NCBI RefSeq assembly: GCF_016097555.1
Contig: NC_054701.1
Coordinates: 32,597,272 to 32,661,271, forward strand
Source of the DNA: Gigantopelta aegis
Taxonomy: Eukaryota > Mollusca > Gastropoda > Neomphalida > Peltospiridae
Length of the DNA stretch: 64,000 nucleotides
Direction: 5' to 3'
The notes below the pieces were generated by a model. It searched no databases. It had not been told where the DNA came from and saw nothing but the letters and a program-made list of their open reading frames with translations. This document shows, piece by piece, positions 9,976 to 19,805 of the stretch; the first letter of the stretch is position 1; each line of letters starts with the position of its first letter. A program made the position numbers and the translations under genes.

Positions 9976-11195
9976 AAAAAAACCCTTTACATACATAAAA
10001 TGTGAATAATTTGATAAAGAGTCTTGTTAATCAAAAGGAACCAATTCAGAAACCATCTTACAAACACTAGATGCATTTATCACGAAGTGCATTGTGAAGT
10101 TTAGATGTTGCACTTCATAATACTTTTATATCCCGCCACTGGCCCATAATCGGGGGGGGGGGGGGGGGGATCGAACAATACCCACCCCGTGCAAAAGAGA
10201 GTTCTGCGCCAAGGGTAAAATAATTCGGAATATCTCTTGTAAAAACGAAAGTATTAAGAGTAGCTGTATTCAGTTGCGCTTCAGTCTCCAAATATTCCTG
10301 TCATCCACATGACTAAATTCGAAATTTGGGCTCTGTATTCCAAGTACTTGTTGAGAAATAGTCATTTTGCTAACCGTGGTAGATGTTAAAGTTAGCTCAA
10401 AAATGACAATCGTCGTTTCCGTGCTATATGTCAAGTCCCATTAGCTCAAGAAATAATGTATATAGAAACATGAAGTTGTTAAAATGCCATTTTTGAGACA
10501 ACAAAACACTGTTTTACATTCAATATCACACACATTTATTTTATTGTTTTTTTTCTCTGTCAAGTCAACCACAATGCTTCATGAGTGCTAAAATCATGAA
10601 TAATTAAAAAATAAATTTCCAAAGAGAGACTTCTATATAGATAATCAAATTTGGTACACATAAACAATATACCATTAGAAAAGGCCCCTAAAACGATTTT
10701 TCCGATTTCAGAAGGATGTTGTTAATCCATTATTAATCCTCATATAGTTGTAATATTTAAGATTTACATAGCAACTGGGACGGATGTGATAGAGAAACAA
10801 GTCATATGTGTGTACACCTAATGTTATAAGACCATGTTTTTATAAGATAAAATGAAAGTTTAAACATTTTTCACTATGACAACTGAAAACCACCAGTGCC
10901 CGTATTTCCGAAGCCATCTTAGCTACGATATGTCATAAATCCGTCGTAATTGACCGCGGCGAACGTCGTAGCGTATTTTCGAAATGGTCTAAGTCCAAAA
11001 TATCGTAAATACATCGTAGATCCTACGACAGGTATGAACCTGTCGTAGATTAGGAACTAATATGGCGGCTTACTTCTATTTCATAGTGCTGTTAACGATA
11101 ATAACAAAGATACAGCTCCCAGTTTTGTAAACAGTTTTTAGAGATCGCACTTGACTTTTTGGTGACGATGAAGTTGTATTACCGAATCCATGCCA

Positions 11196-11282
11196 TGCCA
11201 GAATTACCAAATGTCTGACATTCAAAAGCCGCCGATGGTTAATTAATCAATGTCCTCCAGTGGTGTCAAACAAACTTCTTCA
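11196..11282 (+). mobile_element. SINE tail fragment
   Basis: ACCAAATGTCTGACATTC, GATGGTTAATTAATCAATG and CAGTGGTGTC, type A/C 3' end only. Confidence 0.6.
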
Positions 11283-12121
11283 TTATGGTGTCATTTGGAT
11301 TGTCCTTCAAACAGGCTCCAAATTTTATAAAATTTCGGCGAATCAGTCAGTATTGTTTTAGTCAGCTAACGTTGTATTCAGGCTTTCCTTTTACTAAATG
11401 TTATTCTAAATTGTCCGACATATACAGTCCCCCTTCTCCCTCTCATTTTAGATACTAACTTTGGCTTTGCACATAGTTTCACATGAAATGCCATTTATTT
11501 TGTAGTTCCTACATGGATAAAAGAGGAACACAGACCTTTAAATTCCACGATTAGAATTCAGGAAGTACACTTAAATGACTGTACTGCGACCCGATGTCAC
11601 ATACATATTAAGTACGTGTTCATATCAATGCTAATAGTGTACACTTATCAGTTGAAGCTATGAAACATAACAGGTTACTTGACCGAAATACTATACACTG
11701 GAAAGCCATGCTATAAGGCAATGCATGAAAGAAATCGAAGATCAACCAAAAAGCTTTGTTTTACAAGCATACAATTAAATTACACCCCCCCCAAAAAGCC
11801 CCCCACCCCCCAAAAAAACAAAGACCCACCCCAAAAAATAAACAGACAAAAACAAACCCACAACCTCCCTCCCCACCCCCCACCCCCCACCCCAAAGAAA
11901 ACAAACCAATAACGCACTCAATTATACATTATGATACAATAACAATGACAGCTCTCAATTATTCTGTTATTGAAATAAGACGAAGGCTAAATTGGATCAT
12001 AAAAAGGTTGCTTTTTATGTGTACCGTAAATCATCTAATTATTATATCACGATATTAATAGGTAGACAGTTAATGAAAAAGCAAAACAACAAAAACAAAA
12101 CAAAAACAAAACAAAATAAAA

Positions 12122-12130
12122 TAACACACA

Positions 12131-12192
<62 letters not shown>
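12122..12192 (+). repeat. (CA)n microsatellite
   Basis: About 33 CA units, preceded by an AAAACAAAAC-rich tract. Confidence 0.95.
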
Positions 12193-12195
<3 letters not shown>

Positions 12196-12656
12196 AAAAA
12201 AGAAGAAGAAAAAGAAAAGAAAAACAAAACCCAAACAAACACAAAGCCTGGATATTACAATTTAATGTTGTAAAGTGTTAATAACAATAGTCATGTCAGT
12301 AATCAAGGCAGTGAAAATATGTTCTGCTATTATAGCTTTATTTTTGTAATGTTAAATGTAGATTTTTTGCAAATCTAATGTTTTTTTTCTGGTCATTTTG
12401 ATGTTTGTAATGACTAAATGTATTTTATTTCAAAACAAAAAGGGACCTATCTAAATTTTTTTAGAGTTATTGACTTTACACTGTGTGTTAATAGGAATTT
12501 CACGATTTATATTATAGTACAAAGTATACGGAACATATCTGTCACAGTGACCAAGAAAAGTAGAATTTAAAAATATTAGTTCGATGTAAGTAGCCTGAAA
12601 CACGCGGTCGAATTTCTAGAAGGTACACTAGCCATGCACAGTCGAAATGTTCGAGA

Positions 12657-12797
12657 TTAGTATGGTGGCTGTGGCCCTTCCGGGGGCGAATATGCTGTGT
12701 ATCCACCATTCATGCCTGCTCCCGGGGGTGGATACGCCTGGAGCGGGTACTGCATCATATCACCGCTATATTGTTGGGGTTGTGGTTGCATTTGTTG
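12657..12797 (-). CDS. Membrane protein terminal exon (Q/P/Y/G-rich tail)
   Basis: 47 codons ending in TAA. The acceptor region reads TTTCAGGTCAG, offering two AGs 5 bp apart; only the inner one (exon start 12797) matches the phase of the preceding exon. The tail holds QAYPPPGAGMNGGY and GPQPPY, Pro-Tyr motifs of a kind read by WW domains. Confidence 0.55.
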   Translation of the reverse strand, partial: QQMQPQPQQYSGDMMQYPLQAYPPPGAGMNGGYTAYSPPEGPQPPY

Positions 12798-15700
12798 CTG
12801 ACCTGAAATATCGAGTTGTTGTTTAAACATTAATCAACTTCTGTGAATTAAAACTATACTTTGATGTACTACTAAATAGATAAAAAAAAAAAATGCTTAG
12901 ACACCCGTTGGTGAGAACATCTTTCGTTATTTTTGATAACACATACTGTTAACACATATACGCGTGATAACAATTTAAAGTTATACGACTGGCTGCTCCT
13001 AGGTGATGATCATCCAATGTAAAACAAGAAAAAAAAAACAGAAAGAAAGAAGCATAATCGAAATCGATTACTCTTTGACGTATAAGTCAACTTGAAATTG
13101 AGTTGTCTGGCGCATTACAAGCGCCATGCCGGCCTCGGTGGCGTCGTAGTTAGGCCATCGGTCTACAGGCTGGTAGGTACTGGGTTCGGATCCCAGTCGA
13201 GGCAGTGGATTTTTAATCCAGATACCGATTCCAAAGCCTGAGTGAGTGCTCCGCAAGGCTCAATTGGTAGGTGTAAACCACTTGCACCGACCAGTGGTCC
13301 ATAACTGGTTCAACACAGGCCATGGTTTGTGCTATCCTGCCTGTGGGAAGCGCAAATAAAAGATCCCTTGCTGCCTGTCGTAAAAGATTAGCCTATGTGG
13401 CGACAGCGGGTTTCCTCTAAACAACAGTGTCAGAATGACCATATGTTTGACGTCCAATAGCCGATGATAAGATAAAAAATCAATGTGCTCTAGTGGCGTC
13501 GTTAAATAAAACAAACTTTACTTTTTACAAGCGCTAAGGCCCCAAATAAGTATCAGTTGGAAAAGACGTTTAGCGTTATTTTAAACCTGATTATTGAAGA
13601 TATGTAAGAACTAGAATACTACATTCGTGTCCCTCTATCTCTCTCTCTATCTATCCAGATCTATCTATCTATCAATACATCAACTTCATCTGAACTTATT
13701 TTCCTGTTTATATCCAATTAAGGTTCATGCACGCTGTTCTGGGCACACACCTCAGCTATCTGGGCTATCTATCCAGAACAGTGGCTTAGTTGTTAATTGT
13801 TAGTGGTTAGTAAGAAAGAAGGTGTAGTGGCCTTACACCTACCCACTGAGTCGTTAAAACTCGCTCTGTGTGGGAGCCGGTGTAGCATTTAATTTGCACT
13901 CCCCAAGAATATACACTCCCCAGTCATTATTATATATATAATTTGCACTCTCCCAGTTATTATTATACGTATAATACGTACTCCCCTTGAATTATTTGCA
14001 CTCCCCTAGTTATTATTTTACACTCTCCACTACTATGTTTGAATACTGAATACATTCATGGTCTCTTAAAAGATTGATAATAATTTAAGTGCTATTCAAT
14101 GAATACAATCCTATCGGTCCAACCGGAAGGGTTATCTATAGCTTTCATCTCCGTCCTTCTATTTGTCCGTCTGTCACACATAAAGTTTTGTGGATAGGTT
14201 TTTTCCACAATATCTCGAGATATTGAGCTGAAATTTGGTATATAATTTTATCATATACCATTAGAGATCGAGTTTGACTTTCATAACGATTTACACATTT
14301 TGACCGAATTATGATTCTTGAACACACGGATATGGAAATTTGTTTTCCGGACCCCCCCCCCCCCCCCCCCCCCCCCATGCCATAGTGTACCATTACAGAT
14401 CAAGTTTGACTTTCTTGACAATTTACTTTACATGTAGCTTTATCATATACTATTACATATCAAGTTTGACTTTCATAACTATTTACCCATTTTTGACAGA
14501 GTTATTGCCCTTGAACTTAGGGATGGGAAAATGTGTTTTACGGACTTGTGTTGTGTATAGCTTTATGATGTACTATTACATATCAAGTTTGACTTTTATA
14601 GCAATTTGCCCATTTGGTTTTACAGAGTTATAGCCCTTGAACTTAGGAGATATGAAAATATGTTTTTCAGACTTTTTTTTCAATGCCTGAAGATAATGAG
14701 ATTAAATGTTGTATATAGCTTTGTGATGTACTGTTACATATCAAGTTTAACTTCCATGTCAATTTACCCATTTTAAACAGAGTTATTGCCCTAGAACTTA
14801 GAAAATACAAAAAAATTGTTGGGCCCTGTAGGGAACACATATTGCTTTAGTAGTACTCCCAGAATGCTTGTTATACATATAGTCTCCACATTCTTTATTA
14901 TACACATGATTTACACACATTTCTTTTATTATACATACAACCTACAACGGAAAGTGTTGTCTAGATTATGTGTATATATAATAAACGGAGAGAGTAGATT
15001 ATACGTATAATAATGAATGTAGAGTGCATATTACATATAATAATGAATGAGGAGTGTACATTATATGGATAATAAAGAACAGGAAGTGCAGATTATGTGT
15101 ATATCAGTACATGTAAGGTGTAGATTATAAGTACATGCATAATAGTGAATGGAAGGAAGGAAGGAAATGTTTTATTTAACGACGCACACAACACATTTTA
15201 TTTACGGTTATATGGCGTCGGACATATGGTTAAGGACCACACAAATATCGAGAGAGGAAACCCGCTGTCGCCACTTCATGGGCTACTCTTTTCGATAAGT
15301 AGCAAGGGATCTTTTATATACACCATCCCACAGACAGGGTTGCACATACCACGGCCTTTGATATACCAGTCGTGGTGCACTGGCAGAAATAGCCCAATGG
15401 GCCCACCGACGGGGATCGATCTCACACCGACCGCGCATCGATCTCACACCGACCGCGCATCGAGCGAGCGCTGTACCACTGGGCTACGTCCCGCCCCTTT
15501 ACGTTTGCTTTTTCACTGAGAGTACTGTATACAGCTACATATTTATTGACAGCGACTGGGATGTGAAGGTGGACAGCGAAAGAAACTGAAAGACATGGGG
15601 AATTGCCAAATCAGGAAGAAATGAGATGGAATTCACAGGAGTAAAAGGAACGTGGGCAGTGGGATAAGAAAGAAAAAAAAGAAGAAGAAAGATATTTATT

Positions 15701-16374
15701 GAGATTACTTGTAGATATTACGCTGACTGTTGGTTGTATGCCGGGTTGAACAACTGTAGTAGTTTGAAGATTAGAGCGACAGCAGCAGTACTTAATAATG
15801 GTCACTGCGCAAGCCACCAGTATAATACAGCCAACAATACCGCCAGCAATTACCCATGCACTGAAAAAAAACAAAAAAACACAAACAAAAAACCAACTGG
15901 TTGTGTATATGTATCAATATATGTCTTTTTTCACTATTGCATACATACATAAATAATTTATTTAACGCACTGGCGCAGGAAATAATTAAATCCTTTTTGA
16001 CCTCACAAATTATCTCATGCCGTTGGTGGGATTCGAACCTGTGGCACTGAATCGCCCACACCTTGCAGACTTGCCACGATACGTTCTCGGCTGTCTAGTA
16101 ATTCTTAATTCCAAAAATGCCATGAGCAATTGTCCATTCAATGTATGTATGTATATATGTATGTATGTATATATGTATGTATGTATGTATGTATGTGTGC
16201 GTGCGTGCGTGCGTGCGTGCGTGCGTATGTATGCATGATTGTATCCACGCGTGCGGATACACTCACGTGCACGCACGCATGCACATAATTATATACACAT
16301 ATAGTTTCATAAGACATACCTCACCGTTCGATGGTACGAGTAGGTGTATATAGTCAAACCGCTGCTGCAGTGAT
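12657..16374 (-). CDS. Small single-pass membrane protein, Cys-rich/Pro-Tyr-rich (Shisa/CYYR1-like architecture), 3' three exons
   Basis: Three exons join in phase: 16374-16320 (55 bp), 15860-15722 (139 bp) and 12797-12657 (141 bp including TAA). The first gives HCSSGLTIYTYSYHRTV, the second a transmembrane helix (AWVIAGGIVGCIILVACAVT, then IIKYCCCRSN) with a likely palmitoylated CCC at the cytosolic face, and the third a QQMQPQPQQYSGDMMQYPLQ-type tail ending in QPPY. A lumenal Cys segment, one helix and a short Pro/Tyr tail resemble Shisa, CYYR1 or WBP1-type adaptors that recruit WW-domain proteins. I cannot assign a named orthologue. The N-terminal Cys-rich part and signal peptide are not found and may lie in the N gap at 16504-16703. 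Phase agreement across both junctions supports the model. Confidence 0.55.
13129..13530 (+). mobile_element. SINE with type-B-like head on type-A body, full length
   Basis: Head GGCCTCGGTGGCGTCGTAGT, B-box GGGTTCGGATCCC, body TGTGCTATCCTGCCTGTGGG and AAAAGATCCCTTGCTGC, tail CTCTAGTGGCGTCGTTAAAT. About 400 bp. Confidence 0.8.
13712..13880 (-). mobile_element. SINE type B, 3' part
   Basis: CCAATTAAGGTTCATGCACG and GTGTAGTGGCCTTACACCTA, the inverse of the type B body. Confidence 0.6.
13895..15150. repeat. Inverted mini-arrays flanking a diverged tandem repeat
   Basis: Left: about 30-bp units with CACTCCCCAGTTATTATTAT-type sequence (13895-14040, again 14850-14945). Right: the same units inverted (GTAGATTATACGTATAATAA, 14950-15145). 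Between them, 14160-14810 holds 4-5 diverged copies of a roughly 100-130-bp unit containing TATCAAGTTTGACTTTCATA and GAGTTATTGCCCTTGAAC. The whole could fold back near 14950. No coding. Confidence 0.6.
15153..15498 (-). mobile_element. SINE type A2 with duplicated B-box segment
   Basis: Tail TTTATTTAACGACGCACACA, GGTTATATGGCGTCGGACAT, core and head. The stretch ATCGATCTCACACCGACCGC occurs twice in tandem at 15415-15462, duplicating the B-box region. Confidence 0.85.
15722..15860 (-). CDS. Membrane protein exon (transmembrane helix, CCC)
   Basis: 139 bp, acceptor ttttttcag, donor GTAATA. About 23 hydrophobic residues are followed by KYCCCRSN and then a Thr/Val/Pro stretch (LQTTTVVQPGIQPTVS). 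This is the most clearly coding exon of the gene. Confidence 0.6.
15960..16110 (-). mobile_element. SINE type E
   Basis: The inverse of GGTTCGAATCCCACCAACGG plus TTTAACGCACTGGCGCAG at the left end. In an intron of the membrane-protein gene. Confidence 0.6.
16138..16232 (+). repeat. (TATG)n/(GTGC)n tetranucleotide repeat
   Basis: TATG units grade into GTGC units. It lies in the intron between the first two membrane-protein exons found here. Confidence 0.9.
16320..16374 (-). CDS. Membrane protein exon (Cys/Tyr juxtamembrane)
   Basis: 55 bp, acceptor ttttacag and strong donor AG|GTATGT. Its two spare 3' bases AG plus the T opening the next exon form a Ser codon. It encodes HCSSGLTIYTYSYHRTV. 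The exon is short, so confidence rests on splice-site strength and phase. Confidence 0.45.
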
Positions 16375-16503
16375 CTGTAAAAAGGTGGTCATTTCGTCAG
16401 TATTGTCATTACCTCCAATGTGATAGTGACTATTTTCCTTTCATCCCATATAAGACGTTGAGATACACGCTTGATGATATATACATTGTACAGTTGTCTA
16501 GAA

Positions 16504-16703
16504 NNNNNNNNNNNNNNNNNNNNNNNNNNNNNNNNNNNNNNNNNNNNNNNNNNNNNNNNNNNNNNNNNNNNNNNNNNNNNNNNNNNNNNNNNNNNNNNNN
16601 NNNNNNNNNNNNNNNNNNNNNNNNNNNNNNNNNNNNNNNNNNNNNNNNNNNNNNNNNNNNNNNNNNNNNNNNNNNNNNNNNNNNNNNNNNNNNNNNNNNN
16701 NNN
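16504..16703. other. Assembly gap (200 N)
   Basis: Exactly 200 unknown bases. The right edge enters the head of a SINE, so the gap probably failed to close because of repeats. It may hide 5' exons of the membrane-protein gene. Confidence 0.99.
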
Positions 16704-16770
16704 GACGGGGATCGATCCTAGACCAACTGCATGCCAGGCGATCGCTTTACCACTGAGCTACATCCCTCCG
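16704..16770 (-). mobile_element. SINE type A head beside the gap
   Basis: GACGGGGATCGATCCTAG and TTTACCACTGAGCTACATCC. The rest of the SINE is in the N gap. Confidence 0.7.
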
Positions 16771-17070
16771 TCAAAAAACCCCCAACAAACCCAGAGGCGG
16801 ATCTAGGGGGCCCCCTAAATTTTGCGATAGTTATAATTTTATTATATATTAATTTTCATTTTTTTTTTTACGATCCCCTTCCAAACCTCCCCAAAAGTTC
16901 TCTTGGCATTCCATCTCCTGTCACTGGGCTCCCCCTAAATGGATTTTTTGGATCCGCCACCGAAACCAAAAACCAAACAAAAACAAAACCCAATACGAAT
17001 GCCACGTACGAGAATAGCCGATTGACAAAACAAACATTAGGGGCCGAATTTACGAAGCCTGTTTTACTTA

Positions 17071-17545
17071 AACGCAGGTGTTTAAGCATTGTAAATGCAT
17101 GTAGTTACACGCGTGTAAGACGTAAACAGGTGTTTAAGTATTGTAAATGCATGTAGTTACACACGTGTAAGACGTAAACAGGTGTTTAAGCATTGTAAAT
17201 GTATGTAGTTACACACGTGTAAGAGATAATCAGGTGTTTAAGCATTGTAAATACATGTAGTTACACACGTGTAAGACGTAAACAGGTGTTTAAGCATTGT
17301 ACATGCATGTAGTTACACACGTGTAAGACGTAAACAGGTGTTTAAGCATTGTAAATGCATGTAGTTACACACGTGTAAGACGTAAACAGGTGTTTAAGCA
17401 TTGTACATGCATGTAGTTACACACGTGTAAGACGTAAACAGGTGTTTAAGCATTGTACATGCATGTAGTTACACACGTGTAAGACGTAAACAGGTGTTTA
17501 AGCATTGTAAATGCATGTAGTTACACTCGTGTAAGAGATAATCAG
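17071..17545 (+). repeat. 52-bp minisatellite, about nine copies
   Basis: The unit contains CAGGTGTTTAAGCATTGTAA and GTTACACACGTGTAAGACG. GGTGTTTAAG recurs at 52-bp steps from about 17075 to 17491. Each unit holds the palindrome ACACGTGT (a CACGTG E-box). Copies are highly similar. Confidence 0.9.
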
Positions 17546-17824
17546 ACTTTGTAAATTCATTCCTATGATTTCATCGGTTGTTATGTAATCGGCTATTTCC
17601 ATACGAGACACATCGTGTGGCGTCGACTTTAGGCTCGATTTTGACTGGTATGGCCTACCATAGACACCAACGACATAGATACTGCTATTGAGATTTGTTT
17701 GTGTTATCTGTTTTAGCGACGATATCTCACTAACAAGGAAGAAGATAACGAGAAGAATAGGATCAATTGTTTCCAATATGCATTATCCACAATAACATAA
17801 TTAATATGATTGTATTAGTAGTTA

Positions 17825-18035
17825 TAATATCATTTACTAATGCAACATACGAAAACAAATACAGTTTTAATAAACTCACAACCTCGCATCGCCATATCAT
17901 AACATCATTTACTAATGAAACAAACACAAATACAGGCTTAATAAACTCACAACCTCGCATCGCCATATTATAACATCATTTACCAATGAAACAAACACAG
18001 CTACAATTTTAATAAACTTTCAGTTATCGCTATCA
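17825..18035 (+). repeat. Three-copy tandem repeat, about 72 bp
   Basis: CATTTACTAATG/CATTTACCAATG recurs at 17831, 17906 and 17977, with AATAAACTCACAACCTCGCA between. Short reading frames over it are artefacts. Confidence 0.65.
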
Positions 18036-18039
18036 ACGG

Positions 18040-19373
18040 TATCTTCAAGGGCATTCGTATAGCATACACGTCATTCTTTTTAACTTTGTTTTTGAGAATA
18101 AATAAGAAATAGAATGTTCTACCCGTGTCCGTTAGACACCATTTATCTTTTAACTCATTGTTTGAAACCATCCAACTCTATACGTTTTGAAACACCTCGT
18201 TGTAAGATACGTGGCCCACATATATAAAGGCGTTTTAACGCTAAAACGTGGTTTAAAACAATAAAACGATGTTCTAAGGTTGGGGGGTGGGGGTGGGGTG
18301 GGGTACCAATTACAAACCTGTTTTATTTTCAACACGCTGATTGCTAAAATATGTCGTTACATCCATATAACAAAATCTATTTTAATACAACAACATGTTT
18401 TAACATGCCCTAAAACGAATGAATGAATGAATGTTTGACAACATTCTTCTATATTATTATTATTTCTTTGTTTAGCTTTAAAGTTCCACATCACTATTAA
18501 TTACTCCATGCAGTTCAATAGAATTTCTATGTTAGAATTTATTCTGTGAAAATACAACAATGTCGACAGGGTCATCTGACTACTACATTTAAGGAGTACT
18601 TTTAACTGACCAGTACTGTGTAAAAAATAAACGTAGGTCGACCACGAAATATTTCTATTAACCACCCTCCTACCTGATCACCGCCTCGTGTGGTTGTTAT
18701 ACAACTATACCATTGGCACAGATGTTATCAGTTAATACTACATATAACAAGTAACTTCAAACCAATGGGTTATTTAAATACTACAGAGGTCAAAATATCT
18801 GTAATCATCAAAGAAACATTTCAAAAGGCATATAAGAATTTTGTAGTATGTTTTTTTTTTTCGGAACTATTTCCCAAACCGGTCTATATTAACCTGCCAC
18901 AAGACGTAACGACACGACAAATGGCGGTGTGTTGACTGAAAAGTTAAGTCTCATATCACTGCATTGTTTAGTTTTGTTCACTTGATTTACGTCTACACTA
19001 TGTAGACAAACTTTATTTGTTTAAATTAAGTTTGAATAGCGTTATACAATCTTTTATTATTAAACAAAATTCTTGTGGGTATTTTTTTAACCATAAGACC
19101 CCCATATTTTCCCCCACAACACAAGCACAAAATTGTTAGCCACGACTATGTTTATGTTAATACGAATGCTGTTTTATTACATAGTTCATAATCAATTGAC
19201 GACGTCAGTGTCTTGAGCATTCTGTCCCAGTGTACATTTTAACCAGAATACCTTTCTTGTTATTAAGTTAATGGGAGATAATTCCAGTTGGTATGATTAT
19301 CCGATTGCCTTTTCTTACTGTTCAAGCGACGAAAGACAAGGAATGTTGAAGATATCATAAATTCATTAGGCGT
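18040..19373. other. AT-rich interval without recognised gene
   Basis: Contains a G-rich stretch at 18278-18305 (GGGGGGTGGGGGTGGGGTGG). The short open frames show no family features. Nothing else seen. Confidence 0.5.
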
Positions 19374-19405
19374 GTGTGTGCGTACGTGTATGTGTGTGTG
19401 CGTGC

Positions 19406-19496
<91 letters not shown>
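19374..19496 (+). repeat. (TG)n-(TA)n-(TG)n compound microsatellite
   Basis: A TA core of about 24 units flanked by TG runs. Confidence 0.95.
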
Positions 19497-19498
<2 letters not shown>

Positions 19499-19805
19499 CG
19501 AAACCCCCATGCCCAATTTCTCCTCCTATAAACTTCAGCTGCCACAGTCTAAACCCCTCTCTCCGCTAAAATTACTGCAATAATAGATGTAAACTATGTA
19601 ATAATTCTTTTACAGCCCTCTATAGGTGTTTGACGGTATTGCTAATATGAATAAATGTTGTTATTCAGATTCGGGCATTTTTGTTTAATTTAGGGGAAAA
19701 TCAGCTTCCCCTACTAGAAAAATGTGAACCAGTACGCCTATGTAGACGCTCGTACGCACGAACGCACGCACGCACACACGCACGCACACACACACACACA
19801 TGCTC

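Larger units (their letters stand above)
9764..12656. other. Interval between HPGD-like and membrane-protein genes
   Basis: The shared 5' flank of the dehydrogenase gene and 3' flank of the membrane-protein gene. It holds the CRE, a G18 run, a perfect 11-bp stem with 4-nt loop at 11023-11048 (CTACGACAGGT), a SINE tail, an A/C-rich tract (11782-11910) and a CA repeat. No coding exon recognised. Confidence 0.6.

Noticed and set aside
17498-17776. Minus-strand frame with a signal-peptide-like start (IDPILLVIFFLVSEISS)
   Set aside because: No in-frame ATG and a stop just upstream; partly overlaps the minisatellite. It could be an exon of the membrane-protein gene but nothing joins it in phase.
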